Positions 46,228 to 53,047 of a DNA stretch of 53,047 bases are shown in pieces; within the stretch, counting starts at the first letter, position 1, and the number at the start of each line of letters is the position of its first letter. The translations under genes were made by a program, and so were the position numbers. The DNA lies in the NCBI GenBank assembly GCA_033296885.1, contig MU864047.1, positions 1 to 53,047 on the forward strand, read 5' to 3'. The notes under the pieces are model-generated. The model searched no databases, was not told the DNA's origin, and worked only from the letters and a program-made list of their open reading frames with translations. This DNA is from Triangularia verruculosa (taxonomy: Eukaryota > Ascomycota > Sordariomycetes > Sordariales > Podosporaceae).

Positions 46228-46316
46228 GTTTTCAGATAGGCATGAATGGTAGTTAAAATAGGTTGTCCGCATCGGGAATCCCGGATAGGACTCGTCATCT
46301 AAAATCATCATGAAAG
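46228..46316 (-). ncRNA. Box C/D snoRNA 4, two 25S rRNA complementarities
   Basis: Box C is ATGATGA (46311-46305) and box D is CTGA (46235-46232). The terminal stem is weak (TTT/AAA). It carries AGATGACGAG, complementary to CTCGTCATCT of 25S rRNA, and CCATTCATGC, complementary to GCATGAATGG some 20 nt further along the same rRNA. Yeast Cm2337 lies in the second segment. The spacing to box D does not place the fifth pair exactly on that C, so the modified base is uncertain. Confidence 0.78.
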
Positions 46317-46452
46317 GTGCGGTGGAAAAGAGAAGTCGTAAACTTACGTCAAGAATAGTCCATTGGATCCAGGCGCGAAGACGCAATCTGATCAGCTTCA
46401 GGACAGTTAGCCCGTGCTCTGTCATGCGGTGTGTGCAAAGAACAGAGATAGA

Positions 46453-46550
46453 TGTGCTGATCAGTGGACGAGGTTTTCTAGGCCTGTCGCAAAATGGCGT
46501 GTCTTGCTCATGAAATTTCGGAGCCCAGTGCCGTTTCATCATAAAGCACA
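46453..46550 (-). ncRNA. Box C/D snoRNA 3, target unassigned
   Basis: Box C is ATGATGA (46542-46536) and box D is CTGA (46464-46461), with a perfect 6-bp terminal stem TGTGCT / AGCACA. It sits in the intron whose donor is at 46582. By position it would correspond to snR76. The D-side guide AACCTCGTCCA matches the rRNA around yeast Cm2197 (GGACAAGG) only with a mismatch, so the assignment is weak. Confidence 0.75.
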
Positions 46551-46672
46551 GTGAGTGCTGTTGAAGGAAGCTGTCAACTTACTCAGTGTGACAAGCATCG
46601 GTGGTCTGCTTCGTGGATGTTAGCGTCTTGAAGTCGTACAACCAATGTGAAAGTAAAAAGTGAGGATGAATT

Positions 46673-46767
46673 GGATCCAATCAGAAACAGCCATTTGTGT
46701 CTTCATAAAAAAGTACTCAGTCGGTAATTCCAACTATGCCGAAGCAAAGTAAGAACATCATGGAACC
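46673..46767 (-). ncRNA. snR77: Box C/D snoRNA 2, snR77-like (18S U578 guide)
   Basis: Box C ATGATGT (46761-46755), internal D' CTGA (46720-46717) and terminal D CTGA (46684-46681). The flanks GGTTCC and GGATCC pair with one mismatch. Immediately before D' the guide TGGAATTACCG is complementary to CGGTAATTCCA of 18S rRNA. Counting five nucleotides from D' places the methylation on the U of GCGGU, which is yeast Um578, the target of snR77. The rRNA sequence is recalled from yeast. Confidence 0.87.
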
Positions 46768-47007
46768 CGGAAACAATAAAAAGAAGGTAGGGTACTAACC
46801 TGCTGGCATTGAACGCCTTGAGTGGTAGTCAAGTTGTTGGTTGGAGGTCGGTCGTGGTGCTGTGTCCTCATCGACCTCAGCAATGATGCTGATCAACCAG
46901 CTCCCATGGTTCCCACCTGCGACTGAAGCTCGTGGAAGGCTAGAGTTCTGCTTGCTGGTTAGCCATGTGCCGCTTGCAAGGTCGGTGGTTTGCAGCGCGG
47001 CGAACAA

Positions 47008-47108
47008 CAGCAACAGTGTTCAGACTGACGTGACAATGCTAGTTTCATGCCCGAAGGTCAAAGACTCTAGTTTGCGGTATTGGTTGTGTCATCACGGAAA
47101 TGTTGCTG
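47008..47108 (-). ncRNA. Box C/D snoRNA 1, snR78-like (25S rRNA guide)
   Basis: Box C is GTGATGA (47095-47089) and box D is CTGA (47023-47020). The ends form a perfect 8-bp terminal stem, CAGCAACA with TGTTGCTG. Between them, CAAACTAGAGTC is exactly complementary to GACTCTAGTTTG of 25S rRNA, the segment that carries yeast Um2417 and Um2421 (guides snR66 and snR78). Its place as first snoRNA before an snR77-like unit argues for snR78. The rRNA sequence is recalled from yeast, not searched. The D-side guide is unassigned. Confidence 0.8.
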
Positions 47109-47235
47109 CTGTCATTGCGCGGCTTGCGGAATGGCAAATGCGACTTACCAGAAGCAAATTGGCGGTTGTGGTTGTTGGTGTTTGATGTTGGAGGAGAAGG
47201 AAGAGAAAAAGTTGCAGCCGCAGAGTTTTTGAAGC

Positions 47236-47746
47236 TGCCCAGGTTGTGTGGGGCAGTGGAAAAACCCGCTGCGGCAGAGTGGGGCCCAAGAAAGCTTGCT
47301 TGGGTTAGCTGTCACGTGAATTCGCTCAGTGATCGCGTTTGCCTGTTGGCTCCACCACCACGCTTAAGAGTTGAACCCCCCCCCCCAATTCATGGCGGAA
47401 AAGCGACACATTTCAGGCGTCCTGTGAAAGGCGGGCACTGAAAAATTTCGAGTATATAAATATCCTTTGTAGAACACGTTGCAGCTTTGCTTGCTTCCAC
47501 GCATCAATCACCTTTGTGATATCTGCTGCCCTAACACAAAGGAAAAGAAGTCTTTATCCATCTTTGCTGTGTCACCGCTTTCATCTGCTGCCCTCATTCA
47601 TTACTTGTGGCATTTAGTTTTATGCAGAGTAGCTGTCTCGGTTCTGGTCTTTCAGTTCCCGGGCGCGCAGAGTCTCAAAGAGCAAGGTTCGCTGGTTGTT
47701 GCTGTTGAATCTGCCATCCTCGCGTACCAACCACGAAGTTCTCACG
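47236..47746. promoter_or_regulatory. Divergent promoter region, snoRNA host / DNA glycosylase
   Basis: About 500 bp separate the first exon of the snoRNA host (-) from the glycosylase ATG (+). A TATATAAATA-like sequence lies near 47452-47461 and a CCCTAA word near 47528. A run of C near 47379 precedes the TATA-like element. No coding frame is supported. Confidence 0.4.
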
Positions 47747-49204
47747 ATGCCGGAGATTGCTGAGAGTAAGTCACCATTTCTTATTTGGATATTCGAGTAT
47801 CATCTAACATGGCTTCTAGTTGCCCGGATCGTCCACTTTCTTCGCCTACACCTGGTGGGAAAGACGATCGCGACCGCTTCGGCCATCGACGATGCTAACG
47901 TCTTTGGCAAAGTCGGGACGACCGGTGCTCAGGTCGCGACTGCTTTGACAGGCCGGAAGGTGATTTCCTCAGGCTCACAAGGGAAATACTTCTGGATCAC
48001 CCTCGACCGCGCACCGCACCTCGTCATGCATTTTGGTATGACAGGTTGGATCTCCATCAAAGGCAAACACACCGAGTTCTCCTCTATGTACCGGGATACC
48101 GAAGCCGGCACGGAAGTTTGGCCTCCGAAGTTTACCAAGTTTAACCTGGCTACTTCTTGCAACCCGCCGGTCGAGGTCGCGTTCACAGACCCTCGCCGTT
48201 TCGGCCGAGTTCGTCTTGTGGATTGCCCAGGCGATTCCATCCGTCAGCACTCCCCGCTGAAGGAGAATGGGCCGGACCCGGTGGTCGATACAGAGAGGTT
48301 CACACTCGCATATCTCCTCTCCAAAACCAAATCCCGCCGCGTCGCCATCAAGGCCCTGCTTCTGGACCAGAAAGTCATCAGCGGCATTGGGAACTGGGTA
48401 GCCGACGAAGTCCTCTTTCAGTCGCGTCTCCACCCAGAACAAAGGTGCAACTCTTTCACTGATGATCAAATTGAGACATTGTTCGAGGTGATCAGAGATG
48501 TCTGCCAGACAGCAGTCGATAAACTCGGTGATTACAACCACTTTCCCGATGACTGGCTGTTCGCGCATAGATGGGGCAAAGGCGCCAAGGGTAGCTATCT
48601 CCCCAATGGCGAACCCCTCGCTTTCATCAGCGTAGGGGGACGCACAAGTTGCTATGCTCCAGGGCTTCAAAAGAAGACCGGTGAAATCGTGGCTGGTGCC
48701 AAGGAAATCACCGTCGAAGACGCCCAGAATCAAGCCAAACTCAAGAGACCCGCAAAGAAAGAAGACGCCCAGAATCAAACCAAACCCAAGACACCCGCAA
48801 AGAAAGAAGACGCCCAGAACCAAACCAAACCCAAGACAGGCGCAAAGAAAGAAGACGCCAAGAGCCAAACCAAACCCAAGAGACCCGCAAAGAAAGAAGA
48901 CGGGAAACCTCCGAGCAAGCCTGGGAACAAGAGGAAGCGCGGGGATGAAGAGGATGAAGAGGACAGTGATGATGACTCTGCCCCGGCCACCAAGCCTAAA
49001 ACCGCCAGTAGACGGCCAGGCAAAAAGGTGAAGAGCGAGAAAAACAAGAATGGTCCTGCTCCGGAACAGCCTAAGCCGGGAGCTCGACGAGCCACCAAGG
49101 CGGGTACAGTGAAGACGGAGAAGGGGACGAAGGATGACGCTATCAGTGTCGAATCAAAGAGTGACACGCCGAGGCGGTCGGGTCGGTTGCCTCGTGTCCG
49201 TTGA
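47747..49204 (+). CDS. Fpg/MutM-type formamidopyrimidine-DNA glycosylase
   Basis: Exons 47747-47765 and 47820-49204, 467 aa. Splicing a 54-nt intron (GTAAGT ... CTAACAT ... TCTAG) creates the N-terminus MPEIAEIARIVHFLR, with the catalytic Pro2 and Glu3 of the family. Further landmarks are the essential Lys in GSQGKYFW (near 58), HFGMTGW, DPRRFGRV, and the H2TH region KALLLDQKVISGIGNWVADEVLF. The C-terminal VGGRTSCYAPGLQKKTG takes the place of the zinc finger (zincless type, as in plants and fungi). The last 140 residues are a basic, Lys/Pro-rich nuclear-type tail with four copies of a 15-aa repeat and a KPGNKRKR signal. It excises oxidised bases in DNA repair. A five-residue start exon makes this gene easy to mis-start. 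Confidence 0.93.
   Translation: MPEIAESKSPFLIWIFEYHLTWLLVARIVHFLRLHLVGKTIATASAIDDANVFGKVGTTGAQVATALTGRKVISSGSQGKYFWITLDRAPHLVMHFGMTGWISIKGKHTEFSSMYRDTEAGTEVWPPKFTKFNLATSCNPPVEVAFTDPRRFGRVRLVDCPGDSIRQHSPLKENGPDPVVDTERFTLAYLLSKTKSRRVAIKALLLDQKVISGIGNWVADEVLFQSRLHPEQRCNSFTDDQIETLFEVIRDVCQTAVDKLGDYNHFPDDWLFAHRWGKGAKGSYLPNGEPLAFISVGGRTSCYAPGLQKKTGEIVAGAKEITVEDAQNQAKLKRPAKKEDAQNQTKPKTPAKKEDAQNQTKPKTGAKKEDAKSQTKPKRPAKKEDGKPPSKPGNKRKRGDEEDEEDSDDDSAPATKPKTASRRPGKKVKSEKNKNGPAPEQPKPGARRATKAGTVKTEKGTKDDAISVESKSDTPRRSGRLPRVR
48719..48898 (+). repeat. Four tandem 45-bp repeats coding a 15-aa unit
   Basis: Units start at 48719, 48764, 48809 and 48854. Each encodes a variant of DAQNQTKPKTPAKKE in the glycosylase tail. 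The copies are highly similar at DNA level, so they arose recently and copy number may vary between strains. Confidence 0.9.
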
Positions 49205-50427
49205 AGATCTGAGAGATCTTGGAGCTTAGCGGAAAAAAAACAAAGTATAACAGACGTCAGGATACGTCAGGGCCCATTGGGCTATCCTAAGATTGGCGGG
49301 ATGTGCAAAGGTGTGGGAATATCAGGATCATTGGGGCTTGTGGTGGCTTTTTGCAGGCTCTTTGGATGCTATCATGAAGCCTAGGTTGTTGGAAATTACT
49401 GGGAGAGGTGCTGGGATTTATTTGGAGACCATGCACGTGAGTGCGTGAAACTGCTTGTGACACTTTGTATGTGTTTTCACGCAGGATTCTCACAAGCGAT
49501 TCACGCACCCATGTGCCATGGAGCGGGCTTTTTTATGGTGTGTGTTGTATAAGTACTAAAGGGAAGGAATTGATGATGGGGTCAGCACATGTCTCAGTGT
49601 TCTTGAAAATGTGAATGAGTGAATTTGCCATGTCAACCTTGCAAAGGGTTGAACTAAACTTCTGCGTCCTTCACCCACCAACAACGATTCCATTGCCCTC
49701 AATGGGCATTCGATTATGAAGAGTCTTATGTAAAGGCCGGTAAAAGAGCTAGCGGGCACCACTTCAACGCGAGAACACTAACGTATCAGTGTAGTGTATA
49801 TTTTGTTTCTTTTTTACTTTGATTTCTTCAATATGTACGTATATACGACAAAGCTATGGGTATATCACTCTCCAGCCACCACCACCACCACCTCAGCCAC
49901 CCCCTCCGAAATCCATCGCACACAAACAGGGGATTCGTCTGCATGTCAAAGTGCTCCAGGACAGAGAACGGGATGATGATGACGAGAAAGCCGGGCCAGG
50001 CAACAAAACCGTGAGAACCTAGAGGCAAACACGCAAGAAAAGATGCCTTCCGCACACAGACATTAAGCTACACATTCAGTATGTGCCCCTTAACTTCCAC
50101 CAACCCCCAATCCTTTCCAATTCCACCACTCCCAACCGCTTGTATCAGAGGAGATGCTCTCATCCGAAAAAAGTATACCGCCCTGTGCCTCCTCCGAACC
50201 ACCCGCCCTGATATGAACAAACAGAACAAAAGCAAAGACAAGACTCCTTCTATCCCTACTGGGATAGATATGCAAACCACTAAACTCGCCCTCCAAAAAC
50301 CACTTCAACATGATACCTAGGAGAACAGATTAAGAAGGATAGTGTAGATGTGCAAAAATGTACCACGACAAAAAGAAAGGATGGTTGAACATAAGAAAAG
50401 ATTTTTTTTCTTCCAGATTGGAGAATA
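49205..50427. other. Convergent intergenic region
   Basis: This lies between the ends of the glycosylase (+) and kinase (-) genes. It includes a CAC-triplet repeat near 49880-49900. No gene is recognised. Confidence 0.4.
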
Positions 50428-52371
50428 TCACCCAATCACCACTCTTGCGCCCTCCTTGCCTAGTACACCACGTTCCTTCGGCTTGGGACTATTGCCCCTC
50501 CCCTTCTTCCTACTCAAGAACCCAAACACACCACCGCCTCCAGTCTCTTTACCATCCAACTCATTGTTCGTCCCCGAGGCATCTGCTGGGAGGGTGGCGT
50601 CTTGTCTGGCGAGGTCGCTCCAGCTGCCGCCTCCGTCAAGGGTGACTTGCACGCCGCCTGTTGGAGATTCGACAATCATTCCAGGACCCGAACGGCCAGA
50701 AGCGCGGGGGTTGTAAGACTGAGGGTATGGGGGGAGCGGTGGAGGGCGGCCAGGTGCGCTGCGTCGCTGGTGGTTTGAAGGCGGGCGGGTGAGTTTGTTG
50801 CTGTCGGTTGGCGAGTTGCCGTTTGTGGCAGCAGGCGCGGCCGTCGCAGTATCCGTTGTTTGTGCGGTGCCGGGCTCGAGATTTTCTTTGCCGTCAGCCG
50901 GCTGTCCATTTGGCGTGGTGGCTTGTTGGGCGATTCTGGGAGGGTTGTTAGTCAAACTGACTTGAGATGAAGGCGGAAAAGCATACTTCTTGTAGGCGGC
51001 CACAGTGTAATCAAAGTTTTGGAAATCCGTTTCAATCATCCTGTACAGCTCATCCTCGCGGATCTCCTTTTCTGTAGCATCATCCTTCAGTCTTTCCCTT
51101 GGCTTCTGTCTCCGCGCACGAGCCTCAAGAGGCGCCTCCTCCAGGAGCAGTTCCTCGAGATCGTAAGTAGCGTCGAAGTTGGTCTTTTCGGACGATGGAA
51201 TAAAAACAGGCTCAATTTCTTTCCTCTCAAGGGCCATAAAGTCAATTATGGAGAAGAAGTCGTTGTGAATGAAGCTTTCCCATGTGTGACCCATGCGTTT
51301 GCTTGGGTTGAGTTCCAGGGCGGCTTGGATGGCGTACATGCATGTAAGCGATACGGGTGGGTTTGTGACAGGAAATCTGGGCTTTGCGGCTTGAATAACG
51401 GCGCTCAATGACGATTCGGAGTTACCCTCAAACGGTCTCTGCAACAGACGTTAGCTCATCCTGTGTGGCTTGCCGGTGCATCCCGCCCTGTGGGGCAGCG
51501 GTTGGAGAGAACAAAGACATGGAACGGCCGTGGCTTCGTACCTTGTTGTAGATGCATTCATAGAACAAAACACCCAGGGACCACCAATCCGCGCGTACGT
51601 CATAGCCGTTTCCTGCATAGACCTCAGGGGCAAGGTAGGCTAATGTGCCGGATTTGCTTGTAAGGTTCTTGCCTGGCATGATATCCGAGGCAACATTCTG
51701 CGGACAGTTAGCTGTGGTTCGCTGACGGTGAAGTAATTTGGAGAACGTACAAAATCTGTCAGATGGACGTGCCCTTCGCCGTCCAAGAGGACATTGTCAG
51801 GCTTTACATCGCGATGTACAATACCCTGCCTGTGGACATATCTCAGAGCACAGCCCAGCTCGGCAATCCAAAACCTGACGGCATCCTCTGTGAATGTTTT
51901 CCTTGAGATGTGGAATCGCAAATCACCACCGCTCATCAGGTCGACAACCAAGTACATGTACTCGATATCTTGAAAGCTATAACGCAAGTTGCAAATGAAT
52001 GGGTGATTCACGTGCTCCAACATTCGTCTTTCCCGGATGATGTTGCGTACACTTTCGGATCGCACAACTGTGTACAGACAATGTCAGTCGCTGTTTCCTT
52101 GAGCTGCAGTGAGAAGGTGCCACGGTAGACCAACCTTCATCTTTCCGAATATACTTCAGCGCAAATGACAATCCGGTGTCCTTTCTCTCGACAATTCGTA
52201 CTTTTCCGAAAGCTCCTCGTCCGACAACTCGCAACAAGCGGAAGTGGTTCAGATTAACTGTCGGTGGTTTTGTTAGTATGACGTTCTTGATGCGCCCACT
52301 CCAGCCATGTCTCATTGCTGCAACCCACCTTCACCGTCGAGGTCGACGGGTTTGCCCTGGCTGTTGCCCAT
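50428..52371 (-). CDS. AGC-group Ser/Thr kinase, STK32/YANK-like
   Basis: Six exons: 52329-52371, 52135-52257, 51751-52067, 51542-51697, 50987-51438 and 50428-50935, giving 532 aa. The N-terminus MGNSQGKP is a likely N-myristoylation signal. Kinase motifs: GRGAFGKV (27-34), FALK with Lys49, HRDVKPDN (140-147), DFN at 160-162 in place of DFG (normal for the YANK family), LAPEVY and DWWSLGVLFYE. After the catalytic domain comes the family tail EPVFIPSSEKTNFDATYDLEELLLEEAPL, then KEIREDELYRMIETDFQNFDY, and a Pro/Ser-rich disordered end. The last intron (50936-50986) is 51 nt and in frame. The short first exon is supported by its donor and the phase. The biological role in fungi is largely uncharacterised. 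Confidence 0.92.
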
Positions 52372-52950
52372 GGCTGTAGGCTTTCAGCTCCTAGATTTCC
52401 TTCTTTTCTGTACTCCTTTCCTCAAAAGCCCATGCGTGAACCTGAAGCTATACACTCTAGAGGTGCTCGAAACGGGTTTGGCGATTCTCAGACGCTAGAA
52501 CACCAAACTTGATCGTCATTCGGCTCCGGCCTTGGCGTGGGAAAGCAGAAGCGGGAACGCAGACGGGGTAACCAGCTACTGCTCGTCGAGATCGTCACCT
52601 ATGCCGAATAATAATACAGGGAAGAAGCCCGGCGTCGTCGGAGTCGAGGCACCGCTAATTTCGGCAGGTTTATCGAATGCACTCGGTTTTGCGTGTTTCG
52701 GCGGCGGTGATGCAGTGGTGGAGGAGGGGAGAGGCGAGCGTTGGCGAAGAACGGCAGGGCGCGGCACGCATCCAGGTCAGTCGGAGGCTGAGGGGTATCG
52801 ACAACAAAGAAAGCCAATTGCTCTCTCCTTTGGAGTGCCCCGAGTTGGAATGAAGATGGAATTTGAGCTCGAATTGCGCAGGCGCACAACAAGGGACCAA
52901 GCTAGATGTAGTTACACAGCGCTGGGAAAGGGCATCGGCAGCTGTTTCGC
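52372..52950. other. Upstream region of the kinase gene
   Basis: 5' flank and probable leader of the kinase gene. Open frames on both strands show no protein family pattern. Confidence 0.35.
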
Positions 52951-52956
52951 ATTTAA

Positions 52957-52987
<31 letters not shown>

Positions 52988-53023
52988 TTTGGGGGGGGGG
53001 GGGGGGGGGGGGCCGGTTTTTTT
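52957..53023. other. Poly-G/poly-T run, likely sequencing or assembly artefact
   Basis: About 55 G with a TTTTT interruption, then CCGG and a run of T. Nothing like it occurs elsewhere in the window, and it sits at the end of the sequence. Long false G runs are typical of two-colour short-read data at low signal, so the end is probably a contig edge or bad join rather than real DNA. Confidence 0.65.
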
Positions 53024-53047
53024 TGAGGGGAAATGGTTGGACGAGAA

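Larger units (their letters stand above)
45480..47235 (-). ncRNA. Non-coding snoRNA host gene with six snoRNA-bearing introns
   Basis: Ends are approximate. Reading the minus strand, GT donors occur at 47148 (GTAAGT), 46799 (GTTAGT), 46582 (GTAAGT), 46347 (GTAAGT), 46099 (GTATGT) and 45861 (GTAAGC). Each lies 36-53 nt upstream of a box C motif. After each box D comes a strong branch site, mostly GGCTAAC (CGCTAAC or TACTGAC in two), and a CAG/AAG acceptor. The implied exons are short (one only ~23 nt) and share no frame, so the spliced RNA is non-coding. This is the arrangement of UHG/GAS5-type hosts. The promoter region is shared with the divergent glycosylase gene, and transcription converges on the carboxypeptidase gene. 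Confidence 0.8.

Noticed and set aside
1..53047. CRISPR arrays, bacterial insertion sequences, operons
   Set aside because: None seen; the gene structure is that of a eukaryote.

Overview
The window is nuclear DNA from a filamentous ascomycete (Pezizomycotina, most likely Sordariomycetes and perhaps Sordariales-like). The evidence is short GT-AG introns (about 35-125 nt) with CTAAC/CTGAC branch points, two dispersed single 5S rRNA genes, a DUF3176 membrane protein, a siroheme/Rieske nitrite reductase of the nit-6/niiA type, and an AT-rich island that looks like RIP-mutated repeat DNA. Everything was read by eye; no database search was run.

Layout. 1-400 is the AT-rich relic. 1080-3559 (+) is a DUF3176 gene broken by one in-frame TAG. 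4038-4157 (+) is a 5S rRNA followed 30 bp later by a scrap of a surface-protein gene. 5138-5629 (-) is a small CxxC protein whose frame continues past its TGA. 6963-8918 (-) is an intronless isocyanide synthase-TauD dioxygenase fusion, the only specialised-metabolism gene here. From about 9 kb to 32 kb the only well supported gene is a three-exon bZIP factor (17976-18960, -). From 32.1 to 35.4 kb lie fragments and a pair of related Ser/Thr-rich membrane proteins plus a second 5S gene (-).

The right third is dense and conventional: nitrite reductase (36951-40412, +) with NirA-like and GATA sites upstream, a membrane-anchored protein of unknown function (41172-42991, +), a GPI-type S10 carboxypeptidase homologue with an eroded nucleophile motif (43419-45459, +), an Fpg/MutM-type DNA glycosylase (47747-49204, +), and an STK32/YANK-like kinase (50428-52371, -).

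Between the carboxypeptidase and the glycosylase, on the minus strand at about 45.48-47.23 kb, lies what looks like a non-coding host gene with six introns, each carrying one box C/D snoRNA. Boxes, terminal stems, donors, branch points and antisense elements all agree. Three or four guides match the targets of the yeast snR78-snR77-...-snR74-snR73 cluster in the same order. I regard this as the best hidden feature of the window. The last ~90 bases are poly-G/poly-T and look like a sequencing or assembly artefact.
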